The position numbers and the translations under genes are program-made. From positions 1 to 36,918 of the forward strand of contig CAIUPE010000012.1 of assembly GCA_903900975.1 (NCBI GenBank): 36,918 bases of DNA, written 5' to 3'. Every line of letters begins with the position of its first letter. Position 1 is the first letter of the stretch. A model generated the notes under the pieces. That model was not told the origin of the DNA and ran no database searches. It worked only from the letters and a program-made list of their open reading frames with translations. The stretch comes from an uncultured Hyphomicrobiales bacterium. GTDB taxonomy: Bacteria > Pseudomonadota > Alphaproteobacteria > Rhizobiales > Beijerinckiaceae. Shown here one piece after another: positions 15,944-24,997 of this stretch.

Positions 15944-16416
15944 AGCAAAAGCGCTTTGTTCGTTAGGCTAAACGCATCCAACAGCAATAATGCCTTTTCG
16001 TCGTCAAGTTTTGTCAGATCAAGATCACGATCGCTTTGGAAAAACGCATGCATAATGGCCGAAGTCTTTTTCGGATTGGCCACTTCCATGCTCCAGTCCG
16101 AGAAAAGCCGTTCCTCAGCCGGTCCTTCAACGAGCACCGACGCGATCGTATGCCGAAAATCGTCCTGAATACGAGCGAAAGTGGCCCTGACTACCGCCTC
16201 CTCGCCTTCCAGAATTTGCAAGAACGTTCCGCCCGAATAATACAAAAACCCGGTTACACCGTCTTGCTGATTGCGGGTCTGGCTATGGGATACGATGCGC
16301 TTGAGGTCAGCATCGGTCATGGGACGAAATTCCCGACTGGTGTAGATAAGTTGAAACAAAAGATGCCCCGCCTGCTCACAATCACACGATAGACTTATGC
16401 TCTGAGTACGTCGCAT
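15940..16416 (-). CDS. BLUF-domain blue-light photoreceptor, single domain
   Basis: 158-residue protein made almost entirely of a BLUF domain, which binds FAD and senses blue light. All key residues are present at a constant offset of +4 from AppA: Tyr25 (LIYTS), Asn49, Gln67 (FLQILEG), Trp108 and Met110 (FSDWSM). It should therefore be photoactive. About 45 residues after the domain form a charged helical tail with no recognised output domain, so it probably signals by binding a partner protein. The ATG at 16416 gives 19 residues before the domain. It points toward the SDR/ACAD operon and shares no obvious operon. Confidence 0.9.
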   Translation of the reverse strand: MRRTQSISLSCDCEQAGHLLFQLIYTSREFRPMTDADLKRIVSHSQTRNQQDGVTGFLYYSGGTFLQILEGEEAVVRATFARIQDDFRHTIASVLVEGPAEERLFSDWSMEVANPKKTSAIMHAFFQSDRDLDLTKLDDEKALLLLDAFSLTNKALLL

Positions 16417-16620
16417 CCCATAAAACGGATTATTCTATAAATATTAGCCGTACTGTCTTATCCGAACCCGATCACTTTTAACAACCAAAGCGCGAGCGAA
16501 ATGCCGAATTAACGGCCCTATCGAGGCGAAAAAAGCAAAGCGCCCTCTCTGCCAAGGCCATGGCTCAAAGCCGCCTTTGGCGAAGCGAGGTATTTCGATC
16601 AACCGTTTGATCTTGAAACC

Positions 16621-17667
16621 TTATTTCCGCCTTTGTTCAATCGCGATATCGACAAGGCTCAGCAATGTGAACAAAGTCTGCGCACCCGCCTGCGCGGTGT
16701 TGCTCGTTGCATCATATTGGGGGGCCACTTCCACAACATCGGCGCCGACAATATCAAGCCCAGCAAGGCCGCGAATAATCTCCAGCGTCTCTCGCGTCGT
16801 AAGCCCGCCAACCTCAGGCGTTCCGGTGCCCGGTGCGAAAGCAGGGTCAAGACTATCGACATCGAAACTCACATACACTGGCCCATCGCCTACCACCGCG
16901 CGCGCTTTGGCAATAATCGCCTCGACGCCAAGCTTAGAGACTTCTTCGGCGTGGATCACGGTCATGCCGCTATCATAGGAAAATTCCCACAAATATTCCG
17001 CACCACCGCGAATGCCGATTTGGATCACGCGCTGCGGATCAAGCACGCCATCCAACACCGCTTTACGAAAAGGGCCGCCATGATGGAATTTGGAACCTTC
17101 ATAAGGCCCCGACGTGTCGCAATGCGCATCAATATGCACCATGGCCACGGGTGCCTTGCGGCCCACCGCTTTTAAAATCGATCCGGTAATGGAATGATCG
17201 CCACCGCAGGAAACTGGGATAACGCCCGCATCCACCACGGCATTGTAATAGGCTTCAATATCCTCATGGCAGCTTTCAAGGCTGTAACGGCTGCGGAAGG
17301 GGATATCGCCTACATCGGCCACGCGTAAGGATGAAACCGGCATCCGCTTTAAAACATGTTCATAAGGCCCGATGCGCTCAATCGAGCGAACCGCACGCGG
17401 TCCAAGGCGCGCCCCGGCGCGGTTGGTGACGCCGAGATCCATCGGCACGCCAATCAGGGCGACATCAAGGTCTTTGAACTTTTCCGAATAGGATTCAGGC
17501 TTGTAAGGCGCGCCGCACAGCGTGCCGGGTTCGGCAAACGGCCATTTGCGCCGCTCGCCGGTAAATACCGTATCGGCCACGCGTTTGAATTGAGGATCAA
17601 AAATATCGCCGCCCGAAGCCGTGCCATATTTGGCACGCAAATCCGCCAGATGCTTTTTGTCGGCCAT
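16621..17667 (-). CDS. Agmatinase/guanidino-acid ureohydrolase (arginase family)
   Basis: 348-residue manganese ureohydrolase that would release urea from agmatine or a guanidino acid such as guanidinobutyrate. Metal ligands are visible: His158 (GGDHS), Asp180, His182 and Asp184 (DAHCD), and Asp269 and Asp271 (SFDVDSLDP). The start at 17667 (MADKKHL) is preferred over a longer frame from 17724 whose extra residues look non-coding. An N-terminal extension of about 65 residues precedes the hydrolase core, longer than in simple agmatinases. A short inverted repeat GATCAA/TTGATC lies just downstream of the stop. It is divergent from an aminotransferase gene, which fits amine or amino acid breakdown. 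The substrate is undecided. Confidence 0.87.
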   Translation of the reverse strand: MADKKHLADLRAKYGTASGGDIFDPQFKRVADTVFTGERRKWPFAEPGTLCGAPYKPESYSEKFKDLDVALIGVPMDLGVTNRAGARLGPRAVRSIERIGPYEHVLKRMPVSSLRVADVGDIPFRSRYSLESCHEDIEAYYNAVVDAGVIPVSCGGDHSITGSILKAVGRKAPVAMVHIDAHCDTSGPYEGSKFHHGGPFRKAVLDGVLDPQRVIQIGIRGGAEYLWEFSYDSGMTVIHAEEVSKLGVEAIIAKARAVVGDGPVYVSFDVDSLDPAFAPGTGTPEVGGLTTRETLEIIRGLAGLDIVGADVVEVAPQYDATSNTAQAGAQTLFTLLSLVDIAIEQRRK

Positions 17668-17819
17668 AAAAGACGCCCTTTGTGATCGAATCCAAACGAG
17701 AATTAAAGCTAACCCAAGTCTCATAGGATTGCGAGTGTGGCATGCAGAAGGACACCCTCGCGCATTGCGAAAGCCTGCGCTAAGGTCCTGCCATCCTATC
17801 TTGCGTTTGGGTTGCCTTC

Positions 17820-18989
17820 ATGATTCCCTTCAATACCAATGTTCGTGACACGGGCACGCCGCCCATCCCCGAAGCCCAAGGCTGGGCCAAGCGCTATGAT
17901 GGCGCGCTCGGGCCGATGATCGATTTGTCGCAAGCGGTGCCAGGCTATCCGCCGCATGCCGATCTGCTCAAGCATCTATCCGAGGCGGCAGGCACACAGG
18001 CCGCCGCCAAATACGGCGATATTTACGGCGATGAAGGCTTACGGAACGCGCTTTCGACCGAGATTTCGACGCTTTATCGTGGCAAGGTAACAGCCGATGA
18101 AATAGCCATCACCTCCGGCTGCAATCAGGCTTTTGTGCTGGTCATGATGGCTTTGGCGAAAGCAGGCGATAATGTTTTGCTTCCAGCGCCGTGGTATTTC
18201 AACCACCAAATGACGCTACAAATGCTGGGCGTCGAGCCGCACGCTTTGCCCGCATCGGCCGATAACGGATTTATCCCCGATGTCGCGGAAGCCGAGCGGT
18301 TGCTCGATGGTAAAACCCGCGCCATCGTGCTGGTTACGCCCAATAATCCGACAGGGGCAATCTATCCGCCCGCGACGATTGCAGCCTTCGCCGCCCTTTG
18401 CCGCCGCAAAAACATCTGGTTGATTGTGGATGAAACCTACCGCGATTTTTTGGCAGCGGATTATGGCGCACCCCATTCGCTGTTCAGCGATGGAGAATGG
18501 GCAAACAATGTCTTGTCGCTTTATAGTTTCTCGAAATCCTATTGCATCCCCGGCCACAGAGTCGGCGCGATCATCGGCGGGCGCGCCATTTTGGATGAAA
18601 TCGGCAAAGTGATCGATTGCGTGCAAATCTGCGCGCCACGCGCCGCCCAGACCGCACTGACATGGGCCATTCCATCCCTAGACGAATGGCGCTCAGGCAA
18701 TACGGCAGAAATCACGCGCCGCGCTGTAGCCTTTCGCGACGCGATGGCCGCGTGCCCCGGTTGGCAGCTTTTATCCATCGGTGCTTATTTCGCCTATGTC
18801 GCCCATCCGTTCCAAGGCGCGTCCGTCTTTGCGGTAGCAGAAAAGCTTGCGGCCACGCGTGGGGTGTTAGGCCTGCCTGGCCCTTGGTTTGGGCCGGGAC
18901 AAGAAAACCATCTGCGACTCGCTTTCGCCAATGTGTCGGTCGATTCCATCCGAGACATTCCGGCCCGTCTTGCAGGCTTTGTCGTCTAA
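17820..18989 (+). CDS. Class I/II PLP-dependent aminotransferase
   Basis: 389-residue fold-type I aminotransferase in the cytosol. The cofactor lysine lies in SFSKSYCIPGHRVG, and VTPNNPTGAIYPP and IVDETYRDF are the usual PLP-site motifs. The C-terminal substrate-binding arginine is in HLRLAFANV. Its amino acid substrate cannot be told from sequence. It is followed 32 bases later by an M20 peptidase gene on the same strand, so they probably form an operon. The ATG has no strong ribosome binding site. The divergent neighbour is an arginase-family hydrolase. Confidence 0.87.
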   Translation: MIPFNTNVRDTGTPPIPEAQGWAKRYDGALGPMIDLSQAVPGYPPHADLLKHLSEAAGTQAAAKYGDIYGDEGLRNALSTEISTLYRGKVTADEIAITSGCNQAFVLVMMALAKAGDNVLLPAPWYFNHQMTLQMLGVEPHALPASADNGFIPDVAEAERLLDGKTRAIVLVTPNNPTGAIYPPATIAAFAALCRRKNIWLIVDETYRDFLAADYGAPHSLFSDGEWANNVLSLYSFSKSYCIPGHRVGAIIGGRAILDEIGKVIDCVQICAPRAAQTALTWAIPSLDEWRSGNTAEITRRAVAFRDAMAACPGWQLLSIGAYFAYVAHPFQGASVFAVAEKLAATRGVLGLPGPWFGPGQENHLRLAFANVSVDSIRDIPARLAGFVV

Positions 18990-19021
18990 CGATTTCCCTT
19001 ACATCAAAAAGGTCTATGCTT

Positions 19022-20404
19022 ATGTCACACCTCAATGCCGTTCTTGCCAAACTGGATCAGAACCGCGAGGCGGCGATTACCCGTCTGTTCGACTTTCTGA
19101 AAATCCAGTCGATTTCGACCGATCCCGCCTATGCGGGCGAGTGCCGCAAGGCTGCCGAATGGGTGAAGGCCGAGCTTGTCAGCATCGGGATTGAGGCGGA
19201 AGTAAAGCCCACCGGTGGACATCCCGCCGTCACCGCTCGGGTTGAAGGTACCGCCAAGCGCCACGCGCTGTTTTATGGCCATTATGATGTCCAGCCGGTT
19301 GATCCACTAAACCTATGGGACACACCACCCTTCGAGCCGGTGATCGCCACGCTGCCTGATGGCCGCAAAGTGATCCGCGCCCGCGGTTCCGCGGACGACA
19401 AGGGCCAGATCATGACCTTCATCGAGGCTTGCCGCGCCTATAAAGAAGTGGTTGGCACCTTGCCGATCGGCGTTACCTTCCTGATCGAGGGCGAGGAAGA
19501 AGACGGCTCAAGGCATCTCCCCGCTTTTGTGGAAGCCGAGAAAGACGCGCTTAAAGCCGATGTCGCGCTCGTTTGCGACACCTCGATGTGGGACCGCAAT
19601 ACGCCGCAAATCACCACGGGCTTGCGCGGCATGGTCTATGAAGAACTCACGATCAAAGCGGCGGACCGCGATCTTCATTCCGGCCTGTTTGGCGGCGGCG
19701 CGCAAAACCCCATCCGTGTGCTGGCCAAAATCATCGCCGATCTGCACGATGCCGATGGGCGCGTAACACTCCCCGGCTTTTACGATGGCGTGCCCGAAAC
19801 GCCGAGCCAAGTGCTGGAACAATGGAAATCCTTGGGCCTGACCTCAGAAGAGTTTTTAGGCGGCGTAGGACTATCCGAACCAGCAGGTGAAAAAGGTCGC
19901 CTGCTGATCGAAATGATCCAGTCGCGCCCGACCTGCGACGTCAACGGCATTATCGGCGGCTATACCGGCATCGGAGCTAAGACAGTCATCGCAGCCGAAG
20001 CCAGCGCGAAAATCTCGTTCCGTCTGGTAGGGGATCAAAATCCAGCCCAAGTGCGTGAAGCCTTTTATGCCCATGTCAGGGCTAGACTGCCAAAAGATTG
20101 CGATGTGGCGTTTATCAGCCACAAAGGTTCACCCGCTTTAACGCTTCCTTTCGACATGCCTGAGCTGGTGTCGGCCCAAGCTGCCCTTCAAGACGAGTGG
20201 GGCGTTGCACCGGTGACCTTGGGCTCGGGCGGATCGATCCCGATTGTCGGCGATTTCAAGCGCATTTTGGGGCTCGATACGTTGCTGGTCGGCTTTGGCC
20301 TTGATGACGACCGCATCCACTCGCCGAATGAAAAATATGATCTGAAAAGCTTCGAGAAAGGCGCCCGCTCCTGGGCGCGGATTCTCGACGCCCTCGCTCA
20401 ATAA
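19022..20404 (+). CDS. M20 family metallopeptidase (carnosinase-like dipeptidase)
   Basis: 460-residue di-zinc peptidase of the M20 family. Metal ligands and catalytic residues are visible: His in YGHYDVQP, Asp in SADDKGQ, the Glu pair in EGEEEDGS, Asp in CDTSMWD and His in RIHSPNE. These match dipeptidases of the CNDP/DapE-ArgE group acting on small peptides. The ATG at 19022 has AAAAAGG 9 bases upstream; an ATG at 19016 is too close to that site. A frame extending 5' to 18617 overlaps the aminotransferase gene and is an artefact. It follows the aminotransferase closely, suggesting peptide or amino acid use. Confidence 0.88.
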   Translation: MSHLNAVLAKLDQNREAAITRLFDFLKIQSISTDPAYAGECRKAAEWVKAELVSIGIEAEVKPTGGHPAVTARVEGTAKRHALFYGHYDVQPVDPLNLWDTPPFEPVIATLPDGRKVIRARGSADDKGQIMTFIEACRAYKEVVGTLPIGVTFLIEGEEEDGSRHLPAFVEAEKDALKADVALVCDTSMWDRNTPQITTGLRGMVYEELTIKAADRDLHSGLFGGGAQNPIRVLAKIIADLHDADGRVTLPGFYDGVPETPSQVLEQWKSLGLTSEEFLGGVGLSEPAGEKGRLLIEMIQSRPTCDVNGIIGGYTGIGAKTVIAAEASAKISFRLVGDQNPAQVREAFYAHVRARLPKDCDVAFISHKGSPALTLPFDMPELVSAQAALQDEWGVAPVTLGSGGSIPIVGDFKRILGLDTLLVGFGLDDDRIHSPNEKYDLKSFEKGARSWARILDALAQ

Positions 20405-20410
20405 TTTTTC

Positions 20411-20501
20411 CCGTCATTGCGAACGAATGTGAAGCAACCCAGGTGATGCTAGGAAATGAATCTGGATTGCTTCGTTGGCTTAAGCCTCCTCGCAAGGACG
20501 G
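20411..20501. repeat. Large palindromic repeat (CCGTCATTGC type)
   Basis: Outer arms CCGTCATTGCGA (20411-20422) and TCGCAAGGACGG (20490-20501) pair with one mismatch. Inner arms GAAGCAACCCAG (20431-20442) and CTGGATTGCTTC (20462-20473) pair with one mismatch. The whole is a 91-base imperfect palindrome of the type widespread between genes in alphaproteobacteria. It lies between the M20 gene and the class IV aminotransferase. Confidence 0.75.
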
Positions 20502-20542
20502 AAACATAACAGTAAAGAAAAGAAAAAGATGAGGAGACACCC

Positions 20543-21397
20543 ATGACGTGGTCAAAAACCTGGACCTATTTTGACGGCAGCTGGCACGAGGGCAACCCGC
20601 CCATTCTCGGGCCGCGCAGCCACGCTTTCTGGCTTGGCTCATCGGTGTTTGATGGCGCGCGCTACTATGAAGGTGTAGCCCCCGATCTCGATCTGCATTT
20701 CGCCCGCGTCAATCGCTCGGCGGTTGCCATGCATCTCAAAGCGCTGGTCAGCGATGAAGAATGGGTGAAACTCGCTTGGGAGGGGATTGCCAAATTCGAT
20801 AAGGACACGGCGCTTTATATCCGCCCGATGTATTGGCCCGAAACCGGCAGCGGCGGCGTTGTCGCGCCTGATGCGGGCTCAACCCGCTGGTTGCTCTCGA
20901 TCTACGAAGCGCCAATGCCTGCGGAAGCGGGCTCCTCGATCACGCTCTCGCCCTATCGCCGCCCAACGCCAGAAACCATGCCAATGGATGCCAAAGCAGG
21001 CTGCCTCTACCCCAATAATGGCCGCGCACTGCTCGAATGCCGCGCCAGAGGCTTCGATAATTGCCTGCTCACGGACATGCTCGGCAACGTCGCCGAGCTC
21101 GCCACCGCCAACGTGTTCATGGCGAAGGACGGCGTCGTCTTTACACCCGTCCCGAACGGTACGTTTTTAAACGGCATCACCCGCCAGCGCACCATTTCCT
21201 TGCTCGAAGCCTCCGGCCAGAAGGTGGTGCAAAGCGCGTTGTCCTATAAGGATTTCAAAAGCGCGGACGAGCTGTTCTCGGCGGGCAATTACGGCAAGGT
21301 GCAGCCGATCACAAAAATCGACGAACGCGATTTGCAACCCGGCCCGATATACCGCAAAGCCCGCGACATTTACGCGGCTTATGCGAAGGGGAAGTAA
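20543..21397 (+). CDS. Class IV aminotransferase (branched-chain amino acid aminotransferase-like)
   Basis: 284-residue fold-type IV PLP enzyme, the family of branched-chain amino acid aminotransferase, D-amino acid aminotransferase and aminodeoxychorismate lyase. The likely cofactor lysine is in DAKAGCLYPNN, and NVAELATANVFM and NGITRQRT match the phosphate- and cofactor-binding loops. The length fits IlvE-type enzymes, but the sequence alone does not fix the substrate. A good ribosome binding site (GAGGAG) precedes the ATG. The gene is bracketed by two palindromic repeats and converges on hemF, so it is probably transcribed alone or from the upstream operon. Confidence 0.84.
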   Translation: MTWSKTWTYFDGSWHEGNPPILGPRSHAFWLGSSVFDGARYYEGVAPDLDLHFARVNRSAVAMHLKALVSDEEWVKLAWEGIAKFDKDTALYIRPMYWPETGSGGVVAPDAGSTRWLLSIYEAPMPAEAGSSITLSPYRRPTPETMPMDAKAGCLYPNNGRALLECRARGFDNCLLTDMLGNVAELATANVFMAKDGVVFTPVPNGTFLNGITRQRTISLLEASGQKVVQSALSYKDFKSADELFSAGNYGKVQPITKIDERDLQPGPIYRKARDIYAAYAKGK

Positions 21398-21402
21398 TTT
21401 TA

Positions 21403-21435
21403 CCGTCATTGCTTCGCGTTCGCTCGCAATGACGG
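21403..21435. repeat. Short palindromic repeat sharing the CCGTCATTGC arm
   Basis: CCGTCATTGC (21403-21412) and GCAATGACGG (21426-21435) form a perfect 10-bp stem with a 13-base loop. It has the same outer arm as the repeat at 20411. It lies between the convergent aminotransferase and hemF genes and may act as a two-way terminator. Confidence 0.75.
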
Positions 21436-21445
21436 ATTAATAATT

Positions 21446-22342
21446 TTACGGCCACCTTACCGTCGGCGGCATGCTCGATAGAATCGACGCGACATTGCCA
21501 CCCGTCTTCAGCCCAAAGATCGTCCCGCGGTCATAAAGCAAATTAAACTCCACATACCGGCCACGGCGGATTTGCTGTTCCTCGCGGTCGGCCTCGGTCC
21601 AAGGCGTTTCAACATTCGCTCGAACGATTTCCGGATAAATCGCCGCAAAGGCGCGGCCCACATCCTGCGTGAAGGCGAAATCGGCTTCCCAATGGCCTGA
21701 CTCGAGATAGTCATAAAAAATCCCGCCAATACCGCGCGGCTCATCGCGATGCTTGAGATAGAAATACTCGTCGCACCATTCCTTATATTTCTGATAGGGC
21801 GCAATTGTTGAATGCGCGTCGCAGGGCGCTTTCATGGCGGCATGGAAGGCGAGGGAATCAGCATCGTCTTGCGTGCGACGGCGCATCAGCACGGGGGTGA
21901 GGTCTGCCCCGCCGCCAAACCATGCTTTAGTGGTTACCACAAACCGCGTATTCATATGCACAGTCGGCACATTCGGGTTCCACGGATGGGCGATCAGCGA
22001 AATGCCGGTGGCAAAAAAGCGCGGGTCTTCGTTTGATCCGGGGATTTGCCCGCGAAATTCTGGCGCGAACTCGCCGAAAACGCTGGAGCAATGCACGCCA
22101 ACCTTCTCGAACACGCGGCCTTTCATCATCGACATGATCCCGCCGCCGCCTTTCGCCCCCGAATGGTCGGTGCGTTCCCACGGCGAGCGCTGAAATCGCC
22201 CGGGCGTTTGGGCTTCCGCGAAAAAGGGGCCTTTCGCCTCGTCTTCTAAGTTTTCGAAATCGCTGCAAATCTGGTCGCGAAGCGACTGGAACCAGCCCTC
22301 GGCATGGGCTTTTTGCTGATCAATATCGGAAGAAATGCTCAT
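21446..22342 (-). CDS. hemF: Oxygen-dependent coproporphyrinogen III oxidase
   Basis: 298-residue HemF, which decarboxylates coproporphyrinogen III to protoporphyrinogen IX with O2 in heme synthesis. Conserved family segments are clear: [53 protein letters not shown] and the C-terminal [22 protein letters not shown]. The length is normal. The ATG at 22342 lies 40 bases after the end of the trmL remnant, and both are on the minus strand, so they were probably co-transcribed. Heme supply fits the neighbouring cytochrome bc1 operon. Confidence 0.96.
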   Translation of the reverse strand: MSISSDIDQQKAHAEGWFQSLRDQICSDFENLEDEAKGPFFAEAQTPGRFQRSPWERTDHSGAKGGGGIMSMMKGRVFEKVGVHCSSVFGEFAPEFRGQIPGSNEDPRFFATGISLIAHPWNPNVPTVHMNTRFVVTTKAWFGGGADLTPVLMRRRTQDDADSLAFHAAMKAPCDAHSTIAPYQKYKEWCDEYFYLKHRDEPRGIGGIFYDYLESGHWEADFAFTQDVGRAFAAIYPEIVRANVETPWTEADREEQQIRRGRYVEFNLLYDRGTIFGLKTGGNVASILSSMPPTVRWP

Positions 22343-22382
22343 TTTATTGTCTTTCTAGAGATTGTTTTGCTCGCCGCCTCAT

Positions 22383-22838
22383 TCAGGGAAAAGCGTCCAA
22401 TTGACGCAAGGCCTCGCCCATAATCATCGCGGCCGTGACCGCCACATTGATGGATCGCAAACTTTCCCGCATCGGAATGATGATCCGCGCATCGGCAGTA
22501 TTGTGGACATCGTCCGGCACGCCAGCCGATTCGCGGCCCAAGAGCACAATATCGTTCTTGGCATAGGCAAACTCGGTATATCGCGTGGCGGCTTTTGTCG
22601 AGGCGAGCACCAATCTTAGGCTCTCAGATCGCCTAAAAGCATCAAAATCCTGCCAGCCAATGTGCCGAATGATCTCGACTTAATCGAGATAATCCATTCC
22701 CGCCCGGCGAAAAGCGCGGTCAGACGCCGGAAAACCAGTGGGTTCAATGATGTGGGCGGTCACGCCCAAACAGGCGCAAAGGCGCAAAATGGTTCCAGCA
22801 TTCTGGGGGATATCCGGCTGGTAAAGCGCCAATTGCAT
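22383..22838 (-). pseudogene. trmL: tRNA (cytidine(34)-2'-O)-methyltransferase gene interrupted by one in-frame stop
   Basis: The minus strand from the ATG at 22838 encodes a SPOUT methyltransferase of the TrmL family, which methylates the wobble base of certain leucine tRNAs. The N-terminus (ALYQPDIPQNAGTILRLCAC, IIEPTGFP, RRAGMDYLD) is followed by TAA at codon 53 (22680-22682). The same frame then continues without any shift to 22383 and contains the SAM-site motifs LLGRESAGVP and MRESLRSINVAVTAAM. One base change (for example CAA to TAA) explains the break. The alternatives are a real inactivating mutation, suppression, or a sequencing error. Total length without the stop is 151 codons, normal for TrmL. 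Confidence 0.88.
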
Positions 22839-22862
22839 CGTCAATGTCTCCCTTAGCAACCG

Positions 22863-22894
22863 CTATGCGGCAAAAAAGCTGCAAAAACGCATAG
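22863..22894. promoter_or_regulatory. Inverted repeat upstream of trmL and petABC
   Basis: CTATGCG (22863-22869) and CGCATAG (22888-22894) form a 7-bp dyad with an 18-base spacer in the shared divergent 5' region (22839-23090). It could be an operator; no regulator is known from the sequence. Confidence 0.3.
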
Positions 22895-22930
22895 TGATCA
22901 TCCATCCGGACTATGGACAAGCGAAGCGCC

Positions 22931-22943
22931 TCATGTCACATGA
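22931..22943. promoter_or_regulatory. Perfect 13-base dyad upstream of petABC
   Basis: TCATGT and ACATGA flank a central C, giving a perfect 6-bp dyad about 150 bases before the Rieske gene. A protein-binding site is possible but not shown. Confidence 0.3.
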
Positions 22944-23090
22944 CCGTGGATGATTGGGCACAACTGTGTCCGGCATTGTTTATTGAGGCTTGGGGATCGG
23001 CTTGGCAACCAGTGCCGCCAGCCAGATTCTAGATCACCGAGGCGAATGTCTCTTAACCGGAGGCTCGCTGAGGGGGCGCTGGATGCGAGG

Positions 23091-23636
23091 ATGATCAGAG
23101 TGGCGACAACACACGCATCGGCTTCTGCCGAACCCACGAGACGCGATTTTCTCTTCATTGCGACCGGTGCCGCAGGCGCGGTCGGTTTGGCTGCGACGAT
23201 TTGGCCGTTTATCAGCCAGATGGCGCCGGATGCAGCAACCATTGCTGCCGGTGCGCCGGTTGATTTTGATCTTTCGCACGTAGCCGAAGGTCAGATCGTC
23301 AAATTGTTTTGGCGCGGTAAGCTGATTTTCGTTCGCCATCGGACGGCGGATGAGATCAAGTCCGCCCAAAATACCGATATCACAAGCTTGCGTGATCCCG
23401 AGGCCGACTCAGCCCGCGTGAAGCCGGGTAAAGATCAGTGGCTGATTGTTTATGGTAACTGCACCCATCTGGGTTGCGTGCCGCTTGGCAATGAGGGTGC
23501 TTTCCATGGTTGGCAGTGCCCATGCCATGGTTCGGTGTTCGACACGTCGGGCCGTATCCGGCAAGGACCAGCTCCGATCAATCTGCCCGTGCCGCCTTAC
23601 GCGTTCACGAGTGACAAGGCTATTCGCATCGGCTGA
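23091..23636 (+). CDS. petA: Cytochrome bc1 complex Rieske iron-sulfur subunit
   Basis: Ubiquinol-cytochrome c reductase iron-sulfur protein, which takes the first electron from ubiquinol at the periplasmic face. The twin-arginine motif RRDFLF is followed by one hydrophobic anchor (ATGAAGAVGLAATIWPF). The 2Fe-2S cluster is held by CTHLGC and CPCHGS. The ATG at 23091 gives MIRVATT. A GTG at 23100 has GAGG 9 bases upstream and is an equally good start. A longer frame to 22950 is not supported. It is the first gene of petABC, 66 bases before cytochrome b. Confidence 0.96.
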   Translation: MIRVATTHASASAEPTRRDFLFIATGAAGAVGLAATIWPFISQMAPDAATIAAGAPVDFDLSHVAEGQIVKLFWRGKLIFVRHRTADEIKSAQNTDITSLRDPEADSARVKPGKDQWLIVYGNCTHLGCVPLGNEGAFHGWQCPCHGSVFDTSGRIRQGPAPINLPVPPYAFTSDKAIRIG

Positions 23637-23702
23637 GCCTTGCGGCTTGGTTAGCTATTGAAGATTTTTGGGGTCTAACCCCACGCATTCAGGTATAAAG
23701 CC

Positions 23703-24980
23703 ATGAGCGGACATTCCACCTATGAACCCAAGAGCGCCGTCGGCAAGTGGTTCGAAAGCCGCCTGCCGATTATGGGCCTCATTCACTCGTCTTTCGTTGT
23801 GTTCCCCAATCCACGGAACCTGAACTATTTCTGGACCTTCGGCGGTATTCTGGCCTTCATGCTGGTTGCCCAGATCATCACCGGTGTTGTGCTCGCAATG
23901 CATTACACGGCACATGCCGACATGGCGTTCAACTCGGTTGAGTTGATCATGCGCGATGTCAATTATGGCTGGATGCTGCGTTATCTGCACGCCAATGGCG
24001 CGTCGATGTTCTTCATCGCCGTCTATGTCCACATCTTCCGTGGCCTCTATTACGGGTCATATAAAGCCCCTCGCGAAATTCTCTGGATTTTGGGCGTAAT
24101 CATCTTCCTTCTGATGATGGCCACCGCGTTTATGGGCTACGTGCTGCCATGGGGCCAGATGAGCTTCTGGGGCGCGACCGTTATCACCAACCTGTTCTCG
24201 GCCATTCCGGGTGTAGGCGAAGTGATCGTGTCCTATCTCTGGGGCGGCTATTCGGTTTCTAACCCAACGTTGAACCGCTTTTTCTCGCTCCACTATCTGC
24301 TCCCCTTCATGATTGCAGGCGTCGTCGTCTTGCATATCTGGGCGCTGCATGTGCCGGGTTCCAACAACCCGACCGGCATTGAGAAGAAGACCGACAAGGA
24401 CGTGTTGCCCTTCCATCCTTACTTCACGGTGAAGGATGCGTTCGCGCTTTCATGCTTCCTGATGGTCTATGTCTGGTTCGCGTTCTACATCCCGAACTTC
24501 CTTGGCCATGCCGATAACTATGTCGAGGCCAATGCGGCAGTAACACCATCGCACATCGTTCCTGAATGGTATTTCCTGCCATTCTACGCCATTCTGCGCG
24601 CTATTCCGGATAAGCTGTTCGGCGTGCTTGCGATGTTCGGCTCGATTGCGATCATGGTAGTGGTGCCTTGGCTTGACTCGTCGAAGATCCGCTCCGGCAA
24701 TTATCGCCCGGTGTTCCAGATCTTCTTCTGGCTCTTCGCGATCAATGCGGTCATCCTTGGCTGGCTTGGTTCGAAGCCACCAGAGGGCTGGTATGTGATC
24801 GCGTCGCGCATTAGCACGGTCTATTATTTCGCCTATTACATCCTCGTTCTTCCGCTTCTTGGTCTGTTTGAGACGCCAAAATCCTTGCCTGCTTCGATTG
24901 CAGACTCGGTGCTTGGCAAGGGTGGTTCGGGTTCGGCTATGGCTTCGGGCGCGGCATCTTCGCCGAGCACCAAAGGTTGA
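23703..24980 (+). CDS. petB: Cytochrome b subunit of the bc1 complex
   Basis: 425-residue integral membrane cytochrome b, with eight expected membrane helices. It holds two b hemes and the Qo and Qi ubiquinone sites. Heme-ligand histidines lie in the [14 protein letters not shown] and HYLLPF/LHIWALH regions, and the Qo motif PEWY is present ([14 protein letters not shown]). It is the single-polypeptide form found in proteobacteria rather than the split b6/IV form. The C-terminus carries a short Gly/Ser/Ala-rich tail. Cytochrome c1 follows within 20 bases. Confidence 0.97.
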   Translation: MSGHSTYEPKSAVGKWFESRLPIMGLIHSSFVVFPNPRNLNYFWTFGGILAFMLVAQIITGVVLAMHYTAHADMAFNSVELIMRDVNYGWMLRYLHANGASMFFIAVYVHIFRGLYYGSYKAPREILWILGVIIFLLMMATAFMGYVLPWGQMSFWGATVITNLFSAIPGVGEVIVSYLWGGYSVSNPTLNRFFSLHYLLPFMIAGVVVLHIWALHVPGSNNPTGIEKKTDKDVLPFHPYFTVKDAFALSCFLMVYVWFAFYIPNFLGHADNYVEANAAVTPSHIVPEWYFLPFYAILRAIPDKLFGVLAMFGSIAIMVVVPWLDSSKIRSGNYRPVFQIFFWLFAINAVILGWLGSKPPEGWYVIASRISTVYYFAYYILVLPLLGLFETPKSLPASIADSVLGKGGSGSAMASGAASSPSTKG

Positions 24981-24997
24981 GATCAGGAAGAATGACG

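Noticed and set aside
18617-19021. 5' extension of the M20 peptidase frame
   Set aside because: It overlaps the aminotransferase gene in another frame, is Arg-rich and lacks homology; the peptidase family starts near 19022, where a ribosome binding site exists.
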